Positions 33,816-43,700 of a stretch of 64,000 nt of DNA are shown here, in pieces (within the stretch, counting starts at the first letter, position 1; every line of letters starts with the position of its first letter). The position numbers were made by a program, and so were the translations under genes. The DNA comes from Rhabditoides inermis (lineage: Eukaryota; Nematoda; Chromadorea; Rhabditida; Rhabditidae). The stretch is from assembly GCA_963966185.1 (NCBI GenBank), contig CAWZYM010000423.1, positions 231,001 through 295,000 on the forward strand, written 5' to 3'. The notes below the pieces were generated by a model, which saw only the letters and a program-made list of their open reading frames with translations, did no database searches and had not been told where the DNA came from.

Positions 33816-36800
33816 ATGCGCGCACCCGGGCGTTGTTCTGTGACTAGTGTTGTGTTTGGATTGAGTACTATGATTCTGATTGGATATCTACTTATCACTG
33901 TTCTCTATCACGTTGCTGATCCCATCCAGCATGTGCCTGATTTCGAGCGTTCGTGTGTTCTCCATGTGTTCACTGCTCGGCTTTCCTCTCACGCACTTGT
34001 TGCGCTATGCTCGTCAAAAGACCTTCGTAAGTCAGACTCTGTCAGTGGTTCTGCAAAGGCAATGTCTACTTCTTCCGATCTGTTTGTGTTGTGCATTGGT
34101 TCGTGCGTGGGTATTTCCGGTGGCGTGTGTCTCGGCCCAAGCCGGACGGCGTCCTCTCGGCCCCGCTTATTGATTGGTGACACATCGCATTTCGATCTGC
34201 GAGATATCGATTATCGTATCGCATTTGGTGGTGTATGTTTTACGCGATTGGGTGTGACTGTGATTGCCCGGGATTGTGGATGTCTCACTGGTCCCCTCCA
34301 GTGTTCCCCTTTCCTCCTCTCATGGTCCGCTACGATTTGTATTGACTGCCCCCGCGAGAACGAGATCACCGGTCGAAAGACTGATACAGTTGTCCCCCCT
34401 CTGGTGTATGAGGTATATATAGTTGACCCCCCTCTGGTGTATGAGGTATATACAGTTGACCCCCCTCTGGTGTATGAGGTATATACAGTTGTCCCCCCTC
34501 TGGTGTATGAGGTATATACAGTTGTCCCCCCTCTGGTGTATGAGGAAAATACAGTTGTCCCCCCTCTGGTGTATGAGGAATATACTGATTTCCCCCCTCT
34601 GGTGTATGAGGAAACGAAATTCGATCCACCTCTGATAAAGGAGGCAAAAGGATATGATTGGATAACATTGACTGCGAGCCAATGGCTACAGTACATTTAT
34701 CTATTCTGCAATGATCTGATTGTGAGACTAGTGGTTGGAGTGATTTACCCTCCACTGGTCCAAGTGATATCTGATATCAGCGTGATTTGCGCTGAGATTG
34801 ATGAAATGGTATTTGAGAAAGACATATTCACGCCCGAACAGAACGACGTCGATTCTAAACGAGTCGGTGTGAATCGTGCTGGCTCGATTCTGTCTCTTAT
34901 TCTAGCCTCTATTCTGTGGAGCCAGGAATGGATGCAGAAAAGCGAACGATTGACAAGAAGATTGAGGGTGAAAACCCGGAGGCATTTGCAAAAGATGCAG
35001 GAAATCCTGCACCAGATTCAGCATAGACCAGTTTACAATGATCCACTTCTATTCTATGGTGGTGGCGATGAAATGATAACAGATGATACCGTATTCGATA
35101 CGGTAACCAAAAGAGTGAGAATGCTCGCCCCACTCGCAGCCAAAGTGAAATGCGGTGGGTGCAATTGCGTACTGATGGGTGATGCGAGAGTGTATGCGAT
35201 GGGACGACACTATCAAAAGAATGCGAAGAAAGCGTATCCCTGTCCATGGAGAGAACAAATGGACTTGGAGCCGGGAACAAAAATTAAAATGTACATGGAA
35301 TTCGTGTGCAGAGTGTGCAATGAAGTGTTTGACACAGTTGGGAATGCAACTGTACATGCGAAGAAAACACATCCAGAAATGGAACGGTTTGAGATGAGTC
35401 AGGAAGAAATGAGAAAAGAAAAGATGGAGAAAAGACACGCTGCTTACGCAGAGAGAAGGAAACAGAGTTCACAGTGCGATGATGAGGCAGAGACTAGTCA
35501 GTCAGCTGATCCACCATCACAGACAGAATCGATTGCCCACTCGCAGTCAGTGAGTGGAGGCAACGGCCGAAAAAGAAAGAGAGTGGATGGCAGTGCACAG
35601 ACGAAGAGAGTGCGCACTGAACCACTGGAAGTAATCGATAGATCGATGAATGAGGCAGAGACGCAGAGTGAACCAGGCAATGATGCTGCGGATCACTCAA
35701 GAGCCGATGTAGTAAGAGAGAACGAGAATGGAGAGGAAAGGCCGCATGCGAGCCGCGATACCGCTTTGATAAGAGAAAGCGAGGAGATGAGTGGAATAGA
35801 GTCCAGCCAGCTGTCAGCTGGTGTGACTGTGCGAGAAGAGAGATCGCAGTCTGATCTACCAACGTCCGAGGAGGCGAGTCAAGACGGACCGGTCGAACAA
35901 TACCAATCAATGGAATCGATAACTGAAAGCGGAAATGAGCACGTAGATGCGAGTTCGTCAATGGAAGACGAGCCGGCGATGCAAGGAAATGATGAATTCG
36001 AAGAATATCGAGTGCAAAGTGAGCTGACCAGGTCGGCGATGGCCTGTCTCAATCACAGTGAGGGTACAAATTCGCGGATGAGCAATCAAGCAATCCATGC
36101 CTACCTCATATCGAGATACCGTAATACGAGCACATATGTGATGAACCCCGCTATCGTGCGTGGAGTGATATGGAAATACAGAGGAAGCGAGATCGCACTG
36201 TGTAACGCAATGCGAGACGCAAGGTACAGTAAAGTGGTGCTACCGTACCACTACAACAATCACTGGATGCTGGTTGTGGCTGATAAGTCTCACAGCACGA
36301 CTACCGTATACGATCCTAGACAATGTAACTCGATCGATAATCGATCGATTGATAAACTGGAGCGCTTGTTTGGCAGCGAGATACAGTATGCCGAGCCTGC
36401 CACCTACAGTAGGCAAGAGAGAATGGAAATGAATTGTGGGCTGAGAATTGTGATGATTCTCGAACAATTAATCGATAATCGACCGCTTTTTCACTCGATT
36501 GGAGAGCTAGAACAGCTGAGAGTGAGAATGAGAACAACGATTCATAATGAGAGAACGAGTCAGATACCGAAACTCATGGATATTGACTTGTCCCACATGC
36601 AGGTGAACCCCATGCCACTTCCAGTGAAGGGGAGTTGGCTGGAGAAGCTAAATCAGACGACCTCGTTCGAACAGGTCGAGTATGTAGCTGATCAGTTCGT
36701 GAAATTTGCATACCTTAAGAGGAAAGAGAGACACGCGGAAGCGTGTAAACTGTTGGAGGATGAGTTGCCGTCATGCGAAGCTCTCGCTGATCGGACAATA

Positions 36801-39560
36801 CAACCAAAACAAAACAAAAAGAGGCAAGGCTGCGCCCCTAGGAAGCAGAACGATTTGAGGATACTGTATAAGGAAAACAAAGCACATGCGGTGAAACGTA
36901 TTCTCGGCGAAGAGTCGAAAGATTGCGAAATTGGAATCAACAAAGTGGAAAGTTATTTCCGAAAGACGACTACGGTCGCGCCATGTGATTATGATGCTGT
37001 GAGGCGGCTAGCCGCCAATCTACCCAAGTTGAACATCTCCGGCTCATTGTTGAGGCGGTTCGGACAAAACGAAGTGATGACTGTCTTGAAAAATAAGCCT
37101 AATACGGCGCCGGGACCGGATGGCACTATGTATAGTGACCTTATTCTGGCCGATCCTGAAGGACTGTTCATTACTGAATTGTTCAATCGATGCATGCGAG
37201 AACAGCGCATCTCGAAAAGCTGGAAAGAAACGAATACGTCTCTCATCTACAAGAAGGGAGACGAGATGGATATTGAAAACTGGCGACCGATCAGTCTTAT
37301 GAATGTTCTGTACAAAGTGTACACGGGTCTCTTGACAAAGAGAATGTGCGCGATTAAAGGAATGATTAGTGATTGCCAGAAGGGCTTCACGAATAGAGAA
37401 GGTACATTGGAGAACATTGCTCTTCTCCGAACACCGATTCAGCATGTCAAAGCGATAAAAGGTGACATCTGTGTATCATGGCTCGACCTTGCCAATGCTT
37501 TTGGCAGCGTGCCACACATAGCGATACTCGAGGCCCTCAGGGCTCTTGGCTTTCCGCCCGAATTTCGACACATCATTGCGGACTTGTACGATGGAGCATC
37601 ATTCCGCGTAAATACAAAGCACGATCAAACTAAAAGCATATCAATGAATGCAGGTGTGAAACAGGGTGACCCAATCTCACCTATCTTGTTCAATATTGTG
37701 CTGGAAATGATCATTCGAGCACATCTAAAGAGAGTGAAACCTATGGAAATCCTTGGACAGAGGTTTTCACTGCTGGCTTTTGCTGATGACATGGCTGTGA
37801 TCACGAAGAATCATTCGGACATGCAATATCAGCTTGAGAGAATGGCAGCTGACGCAAACCAGATCAATCTGATATTCAAGCCACGCAAATGCGGCACACT
37901 CACTATCCAAAAAGGGAGGGTGATTACGAAAGAAACAAAGATGTATGACCAGTGCATTACTGTACTCGGTGAATCAGACAGTTACAAGTATCTAGGTGTC
38001 AATGTCGGTTTTCGCGATATAATCGAACCGACTGAATCACTCGAGCACATGAAAATCGATATGAGGAAGCTGGCAGCAGCCAGAGGCTCGCTCAGTGGCG
38101 ATCAGCTGAGAGACGCAATCAAGACATTTGTGATTTCGCGCCTATACTATTTTGCGATGAATGACAAGTTGGCAATGAGCAGCATTGATGAGCTGGAAAG
38201 GACGCTCGCAACAACTGTTGCCCACATACAGAATGTGAAGGGTGGAGTGCCGAAGCCGTACTTGTACTGCTCGAAAGGCTTCCATATGCATCATCCGAAA
38301 GACATCATGTATACTGGTAATATAAACACGACAATGAAGCTGTTGTGGTCGGACGATGACTATATAAAGAATGTGTTTTGGAATCTTCTGGAATACATTT
38401 CAGTAACTTGGATTGGAGTGCAAGAGGCAATCACGCTTGATAAGAAAGAGATGTGTGCACGCTATTTGAATGATGAGCAGTTGGGATACCGTATCGGGTC
38501 ATACGGTAGCCGGACAAATGTGATGCGCAACTGCCGAGAGGCGGTGCGACACTTCAGAAAGACAATGCACGTTTTCGATGTGAAATGTGTGAATGGTGAG
38601 CTGGTGGTTGAAATGCAAGCAACCCCAGCCAGCAAAAAATCGATAACCGATAGGAAGATGAAACATCTCCTCAAACGGAGAATCACGTGTGCGCTGGACG
38701 AGTGCAACATTGAGAGAATGAGTACCGAATATTCGATGATCGGAAACAATTTTGACATGTTTGTGCAAGACAATCGAAATGTGAAAATTCTGCGAGGCAA
38801 ATTGCCGCAGGCAGTAACTGAGAGTGCGATTGAGTGGAGACACCGAGCATTGCTCGATAATCTTCCTCTGAAAGGATCGAGATTCAATTCGAAGAATGCA
38901 GAATCAGACAAGATGTGCTCTGTGTGCAACGAGAGAAAGATTGAGACGCTTGCTCACGTGCTCAATGGGTGTGAGGCTCATTTGAAAACGGGAGTGACGG
39001 ACAGGCATAACAACATTCAAGACATAATAGTGGCTGCTGCGGAAAAGAGCGCAGTGAATCAAAATGCTTGGATTGAGACTGATACGCGCAATGCGATAGA
39101 TGGAGGAAACCTCCGCCCTGACATTGTGCTAAAAAGAGAGAGTGAAAAAGAAGTGGTGATAGTGGATGTGCGTGTCTCTTTTGGAAAGGGAATCGAGTCA
39201 TTCCACAACGCCGCTGCTGATAAGATTGATAAGTACACTGGTATTGCTGAAACATATAAAGGGTTGGGATACAAAGTGTCTCTTCACCCTTTCCTTGTCA
39301 GTTCTCTCGGTGACTATTGGAAAGAGAATGATAGTGCGATGAAAGCTCTTGGAATTCCAAAGACGGAGTGGAATGACTTGATTAGTCAGATCCAATGCGA
39401 GACTCTTGAGTTTTCAAAAGCTATATATTACTTGCATACATTGGGGGAGAGTTACAACCCAAAATATGGAAATACTAGACCAGAAAAGGCACTGAAGATG
39501 ATTGCGAGATACAAAGACAGATACGAGAGAACCCGACTACAGCGAGAAGTTGGGCAGTGA
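33816..39560 (+). CDS. NeSL-type retrotransposon polyprotein (protease-RT-endonuclease)
   Basis: 1914 aa from M33816, the first ATG after the (TC)n border; the frame stays open further upstream. Residues 191-278 are eight 11-residue repeats of the TVVPPLVYEVY type. Two zinc-finger-like motifs follow (about 445 and about 496; CRVCNEVFDT with two histidines). An Ulp1-like cysteine protease has H816 (NHWMLVV), D833 (VYDPRQ), Q867 and C874 (MNCGLRI). The reverse transcriptase begins near 1096 (TAPGPDG), with YKKGD, NWRPISL and the catalytic FADD at 1322-1325. Then come a thumb, a CX2C-H-C knuckle (from C1701) and the endonuclease with RPD at 1767-1769, IVDV and DKIDKY. It would reverse-transcribe its RNA at a nicked target. 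No stop or frameshift is seen, so it may be functional. Confidence 0.94.
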   Translation: MRAPGRCSVTSVVFGLSTMILIGYLLITVLYHVADPIQHVPDFERSCVLHVFTARLSSHALVALCSSKDLRKSDSVSGSAKAMSTSSDLFVLCIGSCVGISGGVCLGPSRTASSRPRLLIGDTSHFDLRDIDYRIAFGGVCFTRLGVTVIARDCGCLTGPLQCSPFLLSWSATICIDCPRENEITGRKTDTVVPPLVYEVYIVDPPLVYEVYTVDPPLVYEVYTVVPPLVYEVYTVVPPLVYEENTVVPPLVYEEYTDFPPLVYEETKFDPPLIKEAKGYDWITLTASQWLQYIYLFCNDLIVRLVVGVIYPPLVQVISDISVICAEIDEMVFEKDIFTPEQNDVDSKRVGVNRAGSILSLILASILWSQEWMQKSERLTRRLRVKTRRHLQKMQEILHQIQHRPVYNDPLLFYGGGDEMITDDTVFDTVTKRVRMLAPLAAKVKCGGCNCVLMGDARVYAMGRHYQKNAKKAYPCPWREQMDLEPGTKIKMYMEFVCRVCNEVFDTVGNATVHAKKTHPEMERFEMSQEEMRKEKMEKRHAAYAERRKQSSQCDDEAETSQSADPPSQTESIAHSQSVSGGNGRKRKRVDGSAQTKRVRTEPLEVIDRSMNEAETQSEPGNDAADHSRADVVRENENGEERPHASRDTALIRESEEMSGIESSQLSAGVTVREERSQSDLPTSEEASQDGPVEQYQSMESITESGNEHVDASSSMEDEPAMQGNDEFEEYRVQSELTRSAMACLNHSEGTNSRMSNQAIHAYLISRYRNTSTYVMNPAIVRGVIWKYRGSEIALCNAMRDARYSKVVLPYHYNNHWMLVVADKSHSTTTVYDPRQCNSIDNRSIDKLERLFGSEIQYAEPATYSRQERMEMNCGLRIVMILEQLIDNRPLFHSIGELEQLRVRMRTTIHNERTSQIPKLMDIDLSHMQVNPMPLPVKGSWLEKLNQTTSFEQVEYVADQFVKFAYLKRKERHAEACKLLEDELPSCEALADRTIQPKQNKKRQGCAPRKQNDLRILYKENKAHAVKRILGEESKDCEIGINKVESYFRKTTTVAPCDYDAVRRLAANLPKLNISGSLLRRFGQNEVMTVLKNKPNTAPGPDGTMYSDLILADPEGLFITELFNRCMREQRISKSWKETNTSLIYKKGDEMDIENWRPISLMNVLYKVYTGLLTKRMCAIKGMISDCQKGFTNREGTLENIALLRTPIQHVKAIKGDICVSWLDLANAFGSVPHIAILEALRALGFPPEFRHIIADLYDGASFRVNTKHDQTKSISMNAGVKQGDPISPILFNIVLEMIIRAHLKRVKPMEILGQRFSLLAFADDMAVITKNHSDMQYQLERMAADANQINLIFKPRKCGTLTIQKGRVITKETKMYDQCITVLGESDSYKYLGVNVGFRDIIEPTESLEHMKIDMRKLAAARGSLSGDQLRDAIKTFVISRLYYFAMNDKLAMSSIDELERTLATTVAHIQNVKGGVPKPYLYCSKGFHMHHPKDIMYTGNINTTMKLLWSDDDYIKNVFWNLLEYISVTWIGVQEAITLDKKEMCARYLNDEQLGYRIGSYGSRTNVMRNCREAVRHFRKTMHVFDVKCVNGELVVEMQATPASKKSITDRKMKHLLKRRITCALDECNIERMSTEYSMIGNNFDMFVQDNRNVKILRGKLPQAVTESAIEWRHRALLDNLPLKGSRFNSKNAESDKMCSVCNERKIETLAHVLNGCEAHLKTGVTDRHNNIQDIIVAAAEKSAVNQNAWIETDTRNAIDGGNLRPDIVLKRESEKEVVIVDVRVSFGKGIESFHNAAADKIDKYTGIAETYKGLGYKVSLHPFLVSSLGDYWKENDSAMKALGIPKTEWNDLISQIQCETLEFSKAIYYLHTLGESYNPKYGNTRPEKALKMIARYKDRYERTRLQREVGQ
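34386..34649 (+). repeat. 33-bp tandem repeat inside the NeSL ORF (8 units)
   Basis: Eight in-frame units of about 33 bp, each containing CCCCTCTGGTGTATGAGG. The first six are nearly identical and the last two diverge. They encode the 11-residue PPLVYE repeats of the polyprotein. Confidence 0.95.
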
Positions 39561-39838
39561 GATAAGCAATCTGGTCATGTCACAATACAACACTGATACT
39601 GTACTCGTGTAGGGCTGTCTCTCTCCCCGCGACAAGGGGACCAAGAGAGCTGTCCGATAGTGCGCGATACAGCCGGCCGCCGCCCCGCTCGCCCGACGCC
39701 TCGAGGATGCTGCGACCAAGCTTCTGCTGCTGAGGGACCAACGACGGACGCGGCCGGACCCAAGTCATTTGCCAACTACCCAAGATAAACTCCAAACTCC
39801 CCCAATGCCATACGATTTGAGATAAATCATTTCAATCA

Positions 39839-39860
39839 TCTCTCTCTCTCTCTCTCTCTC
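39839..39860. repeat. (TC)n tract at the 3' edge of the NeSL element
   Basis: Eleven TC units in the same orientation as the 5' tract, then unique sequence (GGGTTTACGCC). Confidence 0.85.
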
Positions 39861-40780
39861 GGGTTTACGCCGCCGTTTACTTTGGGATTACCGGTAGTCG
39901 TTGTCACCAGTTATTGCAGATACGCGGGTATATAGGTAAGTTAGGTAGACCCGTAATCATAGTTAGAGATACCCGTGTGTGTGAGTGTAAATGAATTGCT
40001 TACTGTAACTACCCGGACGTAGAATGTTTGTACAAATGTGTGCGAACGTTTTTTTTTGTTATGTTGTTATCGTTAGTGTGCTAGAGAGAAAAGGGGAGGA
40101 GAGAGAGAGGAGGGGGAGGGGGGTACAAATGGAGCTAGAGGGATGGAGATAGTGTGATGAGGGAGGAGGGTGCGGGTGAAAAGAGTGTTACCATGACTCT
40201 CACTCTTCAGCATATGAGGCCCGAACATAGGCGAGGGGAGAGAGAGGGGGCATTCCTTTCCCTCTCTGCCTCTCTCCCTCCCTCTCTCTCTCTCCTCTGC
40301 CCCACTTTCAGTGTCCGCAGGACCGCATATTACTATAGCCCCCCAATTCATGTTTTGAACGTTCCAAAACATGGCCGCTCGTGAAATATCATATTGATTT
40401 ATGAGTTGTGATTCATTCTGCATAATGCCATAATGCCTCATACATCGATCGTTACACGACGCTGTTTCGGAATTTCGTTTTCACGTTGTACATATTTGCT
40501 CATCTGTTTGATTCACGTGCGTTGACTTGCCGCAATTTCGCTTGACATTTGGATTAGTGTGTGGCGAGAGAGAAGTTAGCCTTTCATCAGACGGTCTTCT
40601 TCCGCTCTATCAATTGACCCCCGCTATTTGTCTAGTTGTTCTATCATCTCTGTTACTCATGCCAACATCAAAAACGCAGTTGGCCAAACCGCCGTCTCTT
40701 ATACTTGTGATCTTGAGATATTCTGTCATTCGACCGCTTCTTCGCGAAACGTATCGCTCCCACCCACGGATACGTTTCAG
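39861..40780. other. Intergenic region upstream of the OST-alpha-like gene
   Basis: No gene supported. It has GA-rich stretches at 40085-40120 and 40225-40250 and a CT-rich run at 40258-40295. A TTTCAG precedes the start codon at 40781, so an untranslated first exon may lie here. Confidence 0.5.
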
Positions 40781-43700
40781 ATGGCCGAGCTGGTGAGTTC
40801 GTTTCTCCACCGCAGCAAGAACTACACGGAAGACGACGTGCCATTCCCGTCGGCTGAAGACTGGATACGAGGTATATTTATACAATATAATGTACTATAC
40901 TGTAAAATGTACCACTCACACACACAATACATCTCTATCAGTACAATCCCAATCACTGACGCAGTCTCCCAGGCTTATTCACGACACAATATCGTACTAT
41001 TCCCACATTATACGATTTGACGATAGGGTGATCTAGCTTGATAAAGTGGGATCGTCACTGGGGATATCATCTGTGACGTATACAGATATAGAAGAAATTC
41101 CTCTTTATCTCCCGCTTTGTTCCATTTCTATAACGAGTAGTCAGCTATTGTGCAAGCTCATGCATATCCGCATATGATTTCTTCTTATAATTCATTAATC
41201 AGTTGATGTCATGATATCACTAGTCTAATGCTAAGCATGCTTACGTACTTCATTTCCCACTATTTACGCGTCATATTACCACGCAATCGAATACTTGTTA
41301 CCGCGGAACGACTGGTATATTGTATTAGATAGCCGGCGCTAGGAACCATAATCGTAGTGAAAACGGCGACTATGTTTACTCTATGACTTGTTTATGGCTA
41401 ACTGTTATGGCGGCGGAAAGAAAACGTTCTGAACTGGGAACGCGAAGTAAGTACAAACAGAGATCACCAAAACCTGTGAGCTGACGAGTGTAAACCATTC
41501 TCAGATTCGCACTGTACACATGAAATTTTCGAAAACTGTGAAAACATAAACAAAGAGGTACGTAGTACATATGTAGTACATACATGCATAGACAAAGAAC
41601 ACAAAAATTCCAAAAAATTGACTGAATTCTACACAAGTTATAAGATAACTGTTGCAATTAGTGCGTCTTTTCAAATTTTTGTTCGTTTTTTTTTTTTGAA
41701 AGACATCATAACATCTCATATCAGACATCGACACCCTCTACCTGTCGTTTCTCTGCATATCCTGTATATGCACGGTGATCGTATTGGCATTGGCCTGTGT
41801 CCACTGGTGAGTTGTTTTTGTTTACCTTGTTATTGTTTAGTAGGTTATAGTTATAGCTATAGTTGTTTACCTGTTTAATCATGTCAATACTTTACATTAC
41901 TTGTTCATTCCATCCCGCATTACGATAAAACCATAATCCTCGTTTTGCGTGAATGCGAGTGCAAAAAGAGTGCGTTGAAAAAACTCGAATGCCGTGATTT
42001 GGAAGGAGATGCCAGTGTCATTATCGCAAGAATTGAAATGCCGCAAATTTTAAAACGTCATCATGAGAATTATAATATGCAAGAATACAAATGTTTGTTT
42101 TCAGGTGGTATGTGTTCAAATACGTGGGCAACTCGCGGATTCAAACCGACATGTACTACCTTGTCTTCATGTGTCCGGTGGGAAAATCTCTTTTTTGATT
42201 CCATAAGTCTACTGTATTCCAAGCGACAAAACTTCATACACCAACCATTAGACATTAGATTGTATTATGCGTCCTCATTGATATGACATTTTTTGCCGGT
42301 GTACTGTACCTCAAGGGAACATTAAGAGCGCGGGAAGGGGCAACCGCGCTCCCTCGAATGACCACCCGACGACAATGAAAGTCACCGCCGCCGCCGCTCG
42401 GAGATGAGTTTCTGTGGAGTATCGACTGATTCTCGAGTTGAGGCCGTTCACTGTGAGACGATAAGGCGACGCCAAATAAGCCTGTTGGGAGTGCACTAGT
42501 GGGCGAAGCGCGGATTCTCGATTGGAGGAAAAGAAGGTACAAAGCAAATACGAATTGAAGAGCTACGGCGGCACCCGCTACCGGAAGAGAAGTACGTCGC
42601 TGTTATCGATCGATATCTGGAGCCGTTCACTGTGAGACGATAAGGAGGAGCCAAATAAGCCTGTTGGGAGTGCACATAGTCGGTAACTCGCGGATTTTTG
42701 GATTTCGCAACTTGATGGTGACGAATGAATCGACCGGGAGCAAGTATGCAAATGGACGCGAGAAGTTCGAGAACGTTCGACGGTAGAGGCAACGTGGTCC
42801 ATAAGGCTCACGCGTTCGAGGATGGATCGAGGCCGCATACTCTATATGGAAGAAGAAAGAAGATTCTCTCAAAGATGCTACCCACCGGATGAGGCTTTGC
42901 TATAGGGAGCAATACCCTCCAAGGACCCATCCGGGGACAAAACACTAAACCTTTGTACATTCCGCCCCAAGTCTGTATTTTGTGTTTTGTGTTATGTCTG
43001 CACCTATGGATAAACCATTATTATTATTATTATTATTAGAAAGAGAGAAAGGGAGAAATAGAGAGAGAGGGGGGGGGGTGGAAAGAGGAAGAGAGAGACA
43101 TGTTTTTGTATCATAAACGCCTGATTACCTGATAATGCCGGCTGAAATAATGAAGAAAATCGAAAACGAGTGAAAGCAGGTGGAAAATTGTGAGCTTTGA
43201 TTTCTTGAACTTTCCGTGACGCACGATTTCTTTTTTTTTTCAAAATGATTTCATTTTGAGCATGCAATGGATAGAAGCTTTTCAAATTTCTATAGCTAGT
43301 ATTATTTTGTAGTTTGAAACCAGTTCCTGCCACATTCAGTCATCGAAATCTTCTCAAGAACACAGAATGACGATAATCACAATAATCTTAAGAAAACCAA
43401 AACGCGAGAGAACCATAAACGAAAATTTTGCATTGTAAACTTGATGGTTATTTCCTTCTTTTACCACAGCTCGACTACAAAACCGAAAAAAAGTCGGCAG
43501 GTGCAAAAAGATTTTCGATGAAATGTCGAAAACTCCCTTTCTAGAAATCACAATTATCATAATCTACATAAAGGGATTGGGAAGTTTTCAGAAAAGTCGG
43601 GGTATATAGTAATCTCGTAATAACGTGTGGGTGGTTCGAGATTAGAGGTGTGTTTTGATATTATATAAGAAGTTGCGGAACTTCTTGGGATCGAAAAATG

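Larger units (their letters stand above)
33765..39838 (+). mobile_element. Intact NeSL-type non-LTR retrotransposon
   Basis: About 6.07 kb: a short 5' UTR, one uninterrupted ORF, and a 278-bp 3' UTR ending near ATAAATCATTTCAATCA. The domain order (zinc fingers, Ulp1-like cysteine protease, reverse transcriptase, CCHC finger, R2-type restriction-like endonuclease) defines the NeSL/Utopia group. (TC)n tracts on the same strand flank both ends, which I used as boundaries. The boundaries are therefore inferred, and no target-site duplication can be recognised inside such a tract. Confidence 0.85.

Noticed and set aside
34386..34649. CRISPR-like array of 33-bp repeats
   Set aside because: The units are contiguous without spacers, in frame within a protein, and the genome is eukaryotic.
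42070..42290. Plus-strand ORF starting at 41945 across exon 3 of the transporter
   Set aside because: It runs in another frame through intron and exon. The exon reads WWYVFKYVGNSRIQTDMYY in phase with its neighbours.
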